From: Nocardioidaceae bacterium
GTDB taxonomy: Bacteria; Actinomycetota; Actinomycetes; Propionibacteriales; Nocardioidaceae
NCBI GenBank assembly: GCA_025965395.1
Contig: JAOPXA010000100.1
Coordinates: 1-9,047, forward strand
Length of the DNA stretch: 9,047 nucleotides
Reading direction: 5' to 3'
Positions within the stretch are counted from its first letter, which is position 1; every line of letters begins with the position of its first letter. This document shows positions 1 through 9,047 of this stretch, in pieces. The position numbers and the translations under genes are program-made. Under the pieces are notes generated by a model that was given only the letters and a program-made list of their open reading frames with translations, was not told the origin of the DNA and ran no database searches.

Positions 1-88
1 GGCTGCGGAACTCCAGGTCGAGAATGTCTCGATTGCCTTCGGTAGCGACGAGCAGGATGACGGGCTTGTGCCGCGGCGATTCGATCAT
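1..88 (-). CDS. N-terminus of an unidentified protein, possibly receiver-like or fused FAD reductase (partial)
   Basis: Only 29 codons lie in the window; the gene continues past the left edge. The ATG (88-86) overlaps the TGA of the DUF1272 gene as ATGA, and I see no strong Shine-Dalgarno sequence, so translation is probably coupled to that gene. The peptide starts MIESPRHKPVILLVATEGN and continues RDILDLEFRS. A hydrophobic strand (VILLVA) followed by a helix resembles the first beta-alpha unit of a response-regulator receiver. In particular it recalls the N-terminal receiver-like domain of actinobacterial proteins fused to a thioredoxin-reductase-type FAD domain. The usual acidic pair after the first strand is absent (TEGN instead), so a receiver here would probably not be phosphorylated in the normal way. 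The reading frame and start are fairly secure. The family is a guess from 29 residues, and a Rossmann-type protein is an alternative. Confidence 0.5.
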   Translation of the reverse strand, partial: MIESPRHKPVILLVATEGNRDILDLEFRS

Positions 89-333
89 GGGAGCGCCGCG
101 TGGCAGTCGGGGTTGAAAACGCGCACGGTCGAGGCCGGGTCTTTCGCGAGCATGGCCGACGGGCGTATGGGGCGCGGCTCGACGTTGCCGCCACAGTTGG
201 GGCACACCCCGTGGAGGACGTCGTTAGCGCAGTCGCGGCACCAGGTGCACTCATACGAGCAGATCATCGCGTCCGACGAATCTGGCGGGAGGGCGCGATC
301 GCAGCATTCACAGGAGGGTCGGAGTTCCAGCAT
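85..333 (-). CDS. DUF1272 domain small cysteine-rich protein
   Basis: This 82-residue protein matches the DUF1272 pattern as I know it: an MLELRPxCE start, a CDRALPPDS segment, a cysteine-rich middle, a CPNCGG knuckle and an RPIRP tail. Cysteines are at residues 8, 10, 11, 25, 29, 32, 35, 44, 47 and 77. The pairs C8/C11, C32/C35 and C44/C47 look like a RING- or treble-clef-like site binding one or two zinc ions; this is inferred from spacing only. No signal peptide or membrane segment is present, so it is probably cytosolic. No biochemical function is established for the family that I can name. The ATG is preceded by AGGGA ten bases upstream. It lies 43 bases downstream of the alcohol dehydrogenase and overlaps the next gene by ATGA, so the three probably share one transcript. 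Family assignment is confident; role unknown. Confidence 0.88.
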   Translation of the reverse strand: MLELRPSCECCDRALPPDSSDAMICSYECTWCRDCANDVLHGVCPNCGGNVEPRPIRPSAMLAKDPASTVRVFNPDCHAALP

Positions 334-376
334 GTGTCCAGTATCCCTGCTGCGCGTCGGCGTCAGGACCCTTGAT

Positions 377-1453
377 TCACGGGACGACGACTACCTTGAC
401 CGCTTGCCCAGACGCCATCAAATTGATGGCCTCCTCGGTCTTGTCGAGCGGGAAGCGATGCGTGACCATCGCGGAAAGGTTGACGTCCTTGTGCAGCTTG
501 GCGACGATCGCGAGTGCCTCGCGCCGGTGGCTCGCGCGACCAAAGTAGCTGCCGATGATCTCGAGATTGCGGTTGTTGAGCAGAACCGGGTTGAAGGGCA
601 CGGTCTTGTCACCGGCGTACAGTCCGGCGATGACATAGCGGCCGTGCTTGGCCAGCATGGCGATGCCTTCGGTGAACGCGTCGATGAATCCGGTTCCCTC
701 CAGCACGATGTCCGCGCCGAGGCCGTCGGTGAGCTCGAGCACCTCAGCGAGCCGCTGCTCGGGGGTGGTGGACTCGATATCGATGATGTGCGTGGCGCCA
801 AACGTTGCGCCCCAAGCCAACCGGTCTTCGCCCGTACCGATCAAGATGACCTTGCTGGCCGAACTCTGAGCGGCAAGCAAGGTCGCCGACAGGCCGACCG
901 GACCACTGCCTTGCACGACGATCGACTGCCCTGGGGCGATCCGTCCCAACCGTTCCATCAAGCCGAGCGCGGTCGGCAGAGCACATCCCAGCGCCACCAC
1001 AGCCTCGTCGGGCGTATCGTCACCGACCCGATAGAAGATGTCACCGTCGAGCAAGGTCGCGTAGTCCCGATAGCCGGCGCCGTTGGGCAAGGTGGAGACA
1101 ACGGGCCAGCGGATGTTCTCGCAGATGTTCTCGTTCTGGAGCGTCACACATGCGTGACAACGATGGCAGCCACCGCCGGGCAACCAAGCAATGCGATCGC
1201 CAACGCAGATCGGCGACCCCGCGAAGTCCGCGGTGACACCTTCGCCGAGCTCGACGAGCACACCAACTGATTCGTGGCCGAGCGAGATTGGCTCGTCGGG
1301 GCCTTTGACCTCGCCCGCGAGTCGATGCGCGTCGGTTCCGCAGACTCCGGCCATGGTGACTCGCGCGACAACCGCGCCCGGTGGCGGAGGCGCTACCTCG
1401 CCCTCGAGCAGCTTGAGGCTGCGATCAAAGTATGCGATGTGCCGACCGATCAT
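377..1453 (-). CDS. Zinc-dependent alcohol dehydrogenase (MDR superfamily)
   Basis: This 358-residue protein is a full-length medium-chain dehydrogenase/reductase, oxidising an alcohol or reducing an aldehyde/ketone with a nicotinamide cofactor in the cytosol. The GroES-like catalytic domain carries C38 (GVCGTD) and H60-E61 (SLGHES) as catalytic-zinc ligands. The structural zinc lobe has C96, C99, C102 and C111; the last gap is eight residues rather than the common seven. The Rossmann fold has GSGPVG at 182-187. After its second strand the sequence is ILIGTGEDRL, with Gly where NAD-specific members usually have Asp, so cofactor preference should not be assumed to be NAD. The ATG has AAGGGA at 1464-1459, five bases upstream. 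The inverted repeat at 1475-1542 sits in its 5' region, so its promoter is either in or above that repeat, or it is read through from ligA. DUF1272 follows after 43 bases. Substrate cannot be told from sequence. Confidence 0.9.
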   Translation of the reverse strand: MIGRHIAYFDRSLKLLEGEVAPPPPGAVVARVTMAGVCGTDAHRLAGEVKGPDEPISLGHESVGVLVELGEGVTADFAGSPICVGDRIAWLPGGGCHRCHACVTLQNENICENIRWPVVSTLPNGAGYRDYATLLDGDIFYRVGDDTPDEAVVALGCALPTALGLMERLGRIAPGQSIVVQGSGPVGLSATLLAAQSSASKVILIGTGEDRLAWGATFGATHIIDIESTTPEQRLAEVLELTDGLGADIVLEGTGFIDAFTEGIAMLAKHGRYVIAGLYAGDKTVPFNPVLLNNRNLEIIGSYFGRASHRREALAIVAKLHKDVNLSAMVTHRFPLDKTEEAINLMASGQAVKVVVVP

Positions 1454-1474
1454 GGTGGTCCCTTCACGTGCAAA

Positions 1475-4602
<3,128 letters not shown>

Positions 4603-4619
<17 letters not shown>

Positions 4620-5388
4620 ATCGTGCCTTTCTCAAGCGCGCGACGATCGGCACTCGTGGCACAATCGTGACATCTTCACTAAGACATCCCTACTCGCGTC
4701 GGTCGCAGCCACCGTGGTGCTTGTCTCCGCAGCCTTGTTTCCCGCCTCTGCACAAGCGGCGGACGCTGGCCTCCCCGTTTCCATGGATAACCCGGGGAGC
4801 GCGACTACGCAGCTCATCACGGTTCGGGCCAAGCACTGGAAGGACCGCGTAGGAAACGTTGACTGGTGGCAGAAAAAGTCCGACGGAAGCTGGAGCCATG
4901 TTGGCTCGGCCAAAGTGCGATTTGGTTCGAAGGGCCTCGTCCGCGGGAAGGACAGGCGCCAGTACACCAACACGACTCCCTCGGGCATCTACAAGATTCC
5001 GTTGGCGTTCGGGACTGTTTCGGGCAGATACGTGAATGTTCGCTATCGCTCGATCACCTCGAAGTCCTACTGGTGCCATGACAATAGGTCCGAACGCTAC
5101 AACCGCTGGGTCGAGCGACGACCGATGAGAAACTGTCGCGCGAGTCATGCCGAACACCTCGCAGACTATGCGAAGCAATACAAGCGAGCGCTGGTCATCG
5201 GCTACAACTGGGAGCAGACGCCCAAGCGTGGCGCCGGAATCTTCCTCCACGTCAATGGCAAGGCCTACACCGCTGGCTGCATCTCCACCAACGGCACCAC
5301 GATGAAGAAGCTGCTGCGTTGGATCGATGGAGAGCAATCACCTCGGATCGCTATCGGCCTCATCGACCGCCACATCAAGGCGTATTAA
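4603..5388 (+). CDS. Exported L,D-transpeptidase (YkuD-like) family protein, start uncertain
   Basis: The protein is a predicted secreted enzyme of the L,D-transpeptidase fold, a family that cross-links or trims peptidoglycan through a catalytic Cys. A signal peptide is clear: K27, then a hydrophobic run from about 29 to 46, then PASAQA with likely cleavage before ADAG. The mature part carries TPSGIYKIP (from residue 125) and the catalytic signature [13 protein letters not shown] with H216 and C226 (261-residue numbering). Two more cysteines at 158 and 178 could form a disulfide. Numbering uses ATG 4603, the nearest upstream in-frame ATG, but it overlaps the divergent MetE-like gene by 17 bases, gives an unusually long n-region and has no ribosome site. 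A GTG at 4667 would be ideal but is one base out of frame. The gene runs against its neighbours, and its stop overlaps that of mnmA. Hand-counted GC in 5041-5100 is 33 of 60, versus 41 of 60 in mnmA at 5821-5880. Confidence 0.75.
4626..4632 (-). promoter_or_regulatory. Ribosome binding site fixing the GTG start of the MetE-like gene
   Basis: AGAAAGG on the minus strand is a seven-base match to the anti-Shine-Dalgarno complement. It lies six bases before GTG 4619-4617 and four before the overlapping out-of-frame ATG 4621-4619. Because that ATG is followed at once by TGA, the GTG is the only productive start here. Confidence 0.65.
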
Positions 5389-6542
5389 GCTAACGCGGCG
5401 ATATTGGTGCGGCGCTCCGTACGGGCGATGGTCGCCGAGCCAACAACGCGGGTGCCCGCGTAGATGACAGCTGCCTGCCCGGGTGCGATGCCGCTCGCTG
5501 GCTCGAGCAGCTCGATCGTGACCGTGTCACTACCCGCGCCGGTTAAGCCACTCTCGCTGGTTGAGCCACCCTCGCTGGTTGAGCTTGTCGAAACCCGCAC
5601 CACCGCGCGGTGCTCCTCACCATGCGCGCGCAACTGCACGCTGCACTCCAACGCGTCGGTCGGAACCGCGCCACACCACAAAGGCTTGATCGCCTCGATG
5701 TAGTCGACCGTGAGCATCTCGCGCGGGCCGACCGTGACGGTGCCACTGACCGGCTCGATGTCGAGAACGAAACGCGGCTTGCCGTCGTCGGCCGGGATGC
5801 CGAGCTTGAGGCCACGGCGCTGCCCGATCGTGAACGCATACGCGCCGTCGTGGGCCGCAAGAACCTTGCCGGTCTCGTCGACGATGTCTCCCGGCTTTGG
5901 TCCGAGCTTCTCGGTGAGCCAACCTGCATTGTCGCCATCGGAGATGAAGCAGATGTCATGGCTGTCAGGCTTTTTGGCGACGGCGAGGTCGCGCGCGGCC
6001 GCCTCGAGACGCACGATGTCCTTGGTGGTGTCGCCGAGAGGGAACAGCGAGTGTGCCAACTGATGCTGGGTGAGGACCCCCAGCACATACGACTGGTCCT
6101 TGCCGTGATCCACCGCTCGGTGCATCTCGATCATGCCGTCATCGTCGGTGCGCAGCTGTGCGTAGTGTCCGGTCGCGACGGCATCGAAGCCGAGCGCGAG
6201 GGCCCGGTCGAGGACCGCCGCGAACTTGATCTTCTCGTTGCAACGCAAGCATGGGTTGGGTGTGCGGCCGGCGGTGTATTCGGCGATGAAGTCCTCGACG
6301 ACCTCGTCGGCAAACTCATCACTCATGTCCCAGACGTAGAACGGTATGCCGAGCACGTCAGCGGCGCGACGCGCATCGTTGGCGTCCTCGATCGAGCAGC
6401 AGCCCCGCGCGCCTGAGCGGTATGACTTGGGGTTGCGGCTCAGCGCAAGGTGAACGCCAGTGACGTCGTGACCAGCATCGACCGCTCGGGCCGCAGCCAC
6501 GGCCGAGTCCACGCCGCCGGACATCGCGGCGATGACCTTCAT
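5385..6542 (-). CDS. mnmA: tRNA-specific 2-thiouridylase MnmA
   Basis: MnmA adenylates U34 of tRNA-Lys, -Glu and -Gln and inserts sulfur to make 2-thiouridine, with persulfide sulfur from a cysteine desulfurase. The 385-residue protein starts [13 protein letters not shown] with the PP-loop SGGVDS at 8-13. [16 protein letters not shown] (92-107) carries C101, the equivalent of the first catalytic Cys of E. coli MnmA, plus C98 giving a CxxC. C198 in DICFI is the second catalytic Cys. ATGHYAQL (123-130) and GKDQSYVLG (147-155) are tRNA-binding family motifs. The C-terminal beta-barrel is interrupted at about 317-338 by a Ser/Thr/Gly-rich insert encoded by the repeat at 5541-5595. The ATG has AAGGAG (6554-6549) six bases upstream and overlaps the desulfurase stop as ATGA. 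The frame extends upstream to 6749, but only as a shadow of the desulfurase gene. The stop overlaps that of the convergent exported protein. Confidence 0.96.
   Translation of the reverse strand: MKVIAAMSGGVDSAVAAARAVDAGHDVTGVHLALSRNPKSYRSGARGCCSIEDANDARRAADVLGIPFYVWDMSDEFADEVVEDFIAEYTAGRTPNPCLRCNEKIKFAAVLDRALALGFDAVATGHYAQLRTDDDGMIEMHRAVDHGKDQSYVLGVLTQHQLAHSLFPLGDTTKDIVRLEAAARDLAVAKKPDSHDICFISDGDNAGWLTEKLGPKPGDIVDETGKVLAAHDGAYAFTIGQRRGLKLGIPADDGKPRFVLDIEPVSGTVTVGPREMLTVDYIEAIKPLWCGAVPTDALECSVQLRAHGEEHRAVVRVSTSSTSEGGSTSESGLTGAGSDTVTIELLEPASGIAPGQAAVIYAGTRVVGSATIARTERRTNIAALA
5541..5595. repeat. Short tandem 18-bp repeat plus palindromic-repeat core inside mnmA
   Basis: Two 18-base units lie head to tail: GGTTAAGCCACTCTCGCT (5541-5558) and GGTTGAGCCACCCTCGCT (5559-5576), differing at two bases. 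They are followed by GGTTGAGCTTGTCGAAACC (5577-5595), which shares the first eight bases. From memory, the last sequence matches a dispersed repeat frequent in several high-GC actinobacterial genomes. On the minus strand the units are read in frame as SEGGST and SESGLT. Each unit is a multiple of three, so copy number can change without breaking mnmA. Confidence 0.85.
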
Positions 6543-7744
6543 GACCCGCTCCTTGCCAGGTTGGCGGCGAAGGCGCGCTCGTGCACGGCAGGCAGCGCGG
6601 CAAGGAACGCGTCGACATCGGCGCGCGTGTTTGTGTGCCCGAGGCTGAGCCGCAGCGACCCGCGCGCCGCGACATCGCTGTAGCCCATGGCGAGCAGCAC
6701 GTGGCTGGGCTGCGGCACACCGGCGGTGCAGGCAGACCCGGTGGAGCACTCGATGCCCTGAGCGTCGAAGAGCATCAGCATGGCGTCACCCTCGCACCCG
6801 GGGAACGTGACGTGTGCGATGTTGGGCAAGCGGTGATCAGCACCCGGCTCGGGGTCGCCGTTGATGATCGCGTCGGGGACGATGCGACGAATGCCGTCGA
6901 TGAGGTGCGCGCGCAACCTCTCGATGCGGGCCGACGTCTCGTCGCGACGGGCTACGGCGAGATCCATTGCCTTGGCGAACGCGGCAATCGCAGCGACGCT
7001 GATGGTTCCCGATCGCACGTCGCGCTCCTGCCCACCGCCGTGCAGCAGCGGCGTCGCGTCCAGCTCACGCTTCATCAGAAGGGCTCCCACACCGACAGGA
7101 CCACCCAGCTTGTGCGCGGTCACCGTCATGGCATCGAGGCCGGAAGCCGCGAAGTCGAGCGGCACATAACCGGCCGCTTGCACCGCGTCGCTGTGCACAG
7201 GTATGCCGTGCGCATGGGCGATCGCCACGACCTCGGCGATCGGCTGGATCGTGCCCAACTCGTTGTTGGCCCACATCGTCGTGATCGCGGCGACGCTTGT
7301 CGGGTCTGACTCCACGCTCGTGCGCAGATCGTCGATCAAGATGCGCCCCAACCGATCGACCGGCGTCATGTCGATGACGGCACCCTCATGCTTGGCAAGC
7401 CACGTCACGGGGTCCAGGAGCGCGTGGTGCTCGATCGAGCTGAAGATCACCCGACGTCGACCGGGATCGGCGCCGACCCGAGACCAGTACAACCCTTTGA
7501 TGGCAAGATTGTTGGCCTCGGTGCCACCGGAAAGGAAGACGACCTCACTCGGGCGCGCCCCCAACCGGTCGGCGATCAGCTCGCGCGACTCCTCAACCGT
7601 GCGACGGGCGGTGCGGCCCGACGTATGCAGCGACGACGCGTTGCCCGTGCGGGCCATCTCGCGAGCCATGACCTCGATCGCCTCAGGGACCATGGGCGTG
7701 GTCGCCGCGTGGTCGAGGTAGACGGTGTCACGAGTCTCGTTCAT
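6539..7744 (-). CDS. iscS: Cysteine desulfurase (IscS/NifS family)
   Basis: This PLP enzyme converts L-cysteine to alanine and an enzyme persulfide, supplying sulfur for tRNA thiolation and other acceptors. The 401-residue protein has YLDHAATTP at 9-17, LSGGTEANN at 71-79, H107 (EHHA) over the PLP ring, and D186 and Q189 (SDAVQA) contacting the cofactor. The Schiff-base lysine is K212 (TAHKLGGP) and the persulfide-carrying C339 sits in [19 protein letters not shown] (365-373) is the family's C-terminal motif. The ATG at 7744 is preferred over a GTG at 7768 because the conserved sequence starts just after it. The gene overlaps mnmA as ATGA, and direct sulfur transfer to MnmA is the most likely role. 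It corresponds in place to Rv3025c of M. tuberculosis. The symbol follows that usage; a role in Fe-S assembly is not shown, since no iscU-like gene is present here. Confidence 0.95.
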   Translation of the reverse strand: MNETRDTVYLDHAATTPMVPEAIEVMAREMARTGNASSLHTSGRTARRTVEESRELIADRLGARPSEVVFLSGGTEANNLAIKGLYWSRVGADPGRRRVIFSSIEHHALLDPVTWLAKHEGAVIDMTPVDRLGRILIDDLRTSVESDPTSVAAITTMWANNELGTIQPIAEVVAIAHAHGIPVHSDAVQAAGYVPLDFAASGLDAMTVTAHKLGGPVGVGALLMKRELDATPLLHGGGQERDVRSGTISVAAIAAFAKAMDLAVARRDETSARIERLRAHLIDGIRRIVPDAIINGDPEPGADHRLPNIAHVTFPGCEGDAMLMLFDAQGIECSTGSACTAGVPQPSHVLLAMGYSDVAARGSLRLSLGHTNTRADVDAFLAALPAVHERAFAANLARSGS

Positions 7745-7753
7745 TGCGTTTCC

Positions 7754-7759
7754 AGGGTA
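7754..7759 (-). promoter_or_regulatory. Candidate -10 box for the iscS-mnmA operon
   Basis: TACCCT (TANNNT type) on the minus strand lies nine bases before the ATG at 7744, within the 58-base divergent spacer 7745-7802. It predicts an RNA start only a few bases before the start codon. The GGAAA just after it is a weak Shine-Dalgarno. I see no convincing -35 box. Confidence 0.35.
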
Positions 7760-7790
7760 GTCGACCACACCACATGCGTGCGAACTGAAT

Positions 7791-7796
7791 TAGGGT
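7791..7796 (+). promoter_or_regulatory. Candidate -10 box for leaderless FAD oxidoreductase gene
   Basis: TAGGGT ends six bases before ATG 7803, the spacing expected when transcription starts at the ATG itself. The alternative is that AGGGTG acts as a weak Shine-Dalgarno; both cannot be true at once. No good -35 box is seen 16-18 bases upstream. Confidence 0.35.
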
Positions 7797-7802
7797 GCAC
7801 AC

Positions 7803-9047
7803 ATGCCCCGACACGCGACCGCATACGAGCGCTCTCGCCCAGACCCACGCGCGGTGGCCGCAGCGCTGGCCGACTCGCGCCAGTCGGCCTACTGGCTGGA
7901 CGATCTTGGCGACTACACCACGTACCCCTTGTTGTCCGGCGAAACAAGCACCGACCTTGTCATCGTCGGGGGCGGGTATGCGGGACTGTGGACGGCAGTG
8001 CTTGCCAAGCAGCGCGACCCGCAACGCCGCGTGACCCTGCTCGAGGGCGAGACCGTGGGCTGGGCCGCATCGGGTCGCAACGGCGGCTTTTGTGACGCCA
8101 GCCTGACCCACGGCGAAGGGAACGGACAGGCCCGTTGGCCCGACGAGATGGACACGCTTGACCGGCTCGGGAGGGCCAACCTCGACGCCATCGAAGCCGC
8201 CGTCACTGAGCTCGGTCTCGACTGCCAGTTCGAGCGCACCGGGATGCTCGAGGTCGCCACCGAGCCTCACCAGGTGGCGTGGCTCCGTGAAGGACCCGGC
8301 GAGTTCCTCGACACCGAGGCCGTACGCGCCGAGGTCGACTCGCCCACCTATCTCGCTGGCTCGTGGAGCCGTGACACGTGCGCGCTTGTCCAGCCTGCGC
8401 GGCTCGCCAAGGACCTCGCGCGCGTTGCCGCCGACCTGGGAGTGGAGATCTTCGAGCACTCCCCCGCCACCGAGCTCGACATTCCGCGCCACGGGGCGGT
8501 CACGGTGCGCACCCCTCGCGGCAAGATCGTTGCCAAACACGTGGCGCTCGCCACCAACATCTTCACCCCACTGCTGCGCCGGTATGCGCGGCTCTTGGTG
8601 CCGGTCTACGACTATGCACTGATGACCGAGCCCCTCACGAGTGAGCAGATCGCGGGGATCGGCTGGAAGAACCGCCAAGGCCTCGGCGACGTCGCCAACC
8701 AGTTCCACTACTACCGGCTCAGCGCCGACAACCGGATCCTGTGGGGCGGCTACGACGCGATCCACAAACGTACGGTCGACAGCGCTCACGAAGACCGACC
8801 CGAGACGTTCGAGACTCTCGCCGCGCACTTCTTGACGACATTCCCGCAGCTCGAAGGCATCCGGTTCACTCACCGCTGGGCCGGCGCGATCGACACGTCC
8901 ACGCAGTTCTGCGCATTCCACGGGCTCGCACGCGGCGGACGGATCGCCTACGCCAGTGGATTCACCGGCCTCGGGGTCGCCGCTACGCGATTCGCCGCCG
9001 AGGTGATGCTCGACCGGCTCGACGGTGCCGACACCGAGCGCACGCGG
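7803..9047 (+). CDS. FAD-dependent oxidoreductase, DAO superfamily (PuuB/OrdL-like), 3' end cut
   Basis: The frame is open for 415 codons from ATG 7803 to the window edge with no stop, so the gene is missing only its end. The family oxidises amines, amino acids or polyamine derivatives with FAD and O2 or another acceptor. FAD-binding GGGYAG is at 56-61 (DLVIVGGGYAGLW), the ribose-binding acidic residue is E81, and GWAASGRNGGFCDAS at 87-101 matches the GxGASGRNGGQ signature of gamma-glutamylputrescine oxidoreductase-like enzymes. The C-terminal FAD contact is SGFTGLGVAATRF near residues 385-400, preceded by THRWAGAIDTST. Residues 1-50 form an N-terminal extension typical of this subgroup. There is no signal peptide, so it is cytosolic. 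It diverges from iscS across 58 bases. The substrate is not predictable, and polyamine genes are not seen nearby. A long minus-strand frame at 7728-8921 is its antisense shadow. Confidence 0.9.
   Translation, partial: MPRHATAYERSRPDPRAVAAALADSRQSAYWLDDLGDYTTYPLLSGETSTDLVIVGGGYAGLWTAVLAKQRDPQRRVTLLEGETVGWAASGRNGGFCDASLTHGEGNGQARWPDEMDTLDRLGRANLDAIEAAVTELGLDCQFERTGMLEVATEPHQVAWLREGPGEFLDTEAVRAEVDSPTYLAGSWSRDTCALVQPARLAKDLARVAADLGVEIFEHSPATELDIPRHGAVTVRTPRGKIVAKHVALATNIFTPLLRRYARLLVPVYDYALMTEPLTSEQIAGIGWKNRQGLGDVANQFHYYRLSADNRILWGGYDAIHKRTVDSAHEDRPETFETLAAHFLTTFPQLEGIRFTHRWAGAIDTSTQFCAFHGLARGGRIAYASGFTGLGVAATRFAAEVMLDRLDGADTERTR

Noticed and set aside
68..1270. Long plus-strand open frame of 400 codons opposite the DUF1272 and dehydrogenase genes
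   Set aside because: Antisense shadow of high-GC genes. The peptide has no recognisable fold, while the opposite strand has clear catalytic motifs.
4667..4852. 61-codon frame from GTG 4667 as a separate small gene
   Set aside because: It overlaps the signal-peptide coding region in another frame and has no recognisable features. It is better read as evidence for a one-base frame problem at the real start.
7728..8921. Minus-strand open frame of 397 codons at the right end
   Set aside because: It is antisense to the FAD oxidoreductase, whose plus-strand frame shows the GGGYAG and GRNGGF motifs and runs off the window edge.

Overview
This is a high-GC bacterial chromosome segment, most likely from an actinomycete; the order Propionibacteriales/Nocardioidaceae is my guess. 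The evidence is the strong G/C bias at third codon positions, GTG starts, several candidate leaderless starts, and gene order. The cysteine desulfurase, mnmA, MetE-like and ligA genes all lie on the minus strand in the order of the Mycobacterium tuberculosis Rv3025c-Rv3024c-(...)-Rv3015c-Rv3014c neighbourhood. The window is mainly a housekeeping cluster with a few accessory insertions, and I see no clear new defence or mobile system.

Layout. Bases 1-1453 (minus) hold a compact group: a zinc-dependent MDR alcohol dehydrogenase, a small Cys-rich DUF1272 protein, and the first 29 codons of a gene whose ATG overlaps the DUF1272 stop. Bases 1475-1542 are a perfect 23-bp inverted repeat with a 22-base loop. 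One arm is read as the last codons of ligA, whose stop lies in the loop. Bases 1513-3618 (minus) are ligA, and 3651-4619 (minus) a stand-alone MetE C-terminal-type protein. Bases 4603-5388 (plus) encode an exported L,D-transpeptidase-like protein, placed against the direction of the cluster and with an unresolved start. Its stop shares a TTAA with the stop of mnmA. Bases 5385-6542 (minus) are mnmA, which carries a short in-frame repeat insertion, and 6539-7744 (minus) is a cysteine desulfurase. From 7803 to the right edge (plus) runs a DAO-type FAD oxidoreductase, divergent from the desulfurase and cut by the window end.

How the genes work together. The desulfurase and MnmA form a functional pair with an ATGA stop/start overlap: the desulfurase supplies persulfide sulfur and MnmA uses it for 2-thiouridine at U34 of tRNA. 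LigA seals nicks in DNA replication and repair; its adjacency to the MetE-like protein is conserved in actinobacteria but has no clear functional reason. The alcohol dehydrogenase, DUF1272 protein and edge gene look like one transcription unit with a redox or metal theme.

The main points of interest are two repeats of different families that have become protein-coding at the C-termini of the essential-type genes ligA and mnmA, and the apparent one-base start problem of the exported L,D-transpeptidase-like gene. No RNA gene, CRISPR array, insertion sequence or origin was seen, and no stretch over 300 bases lacks a gene.
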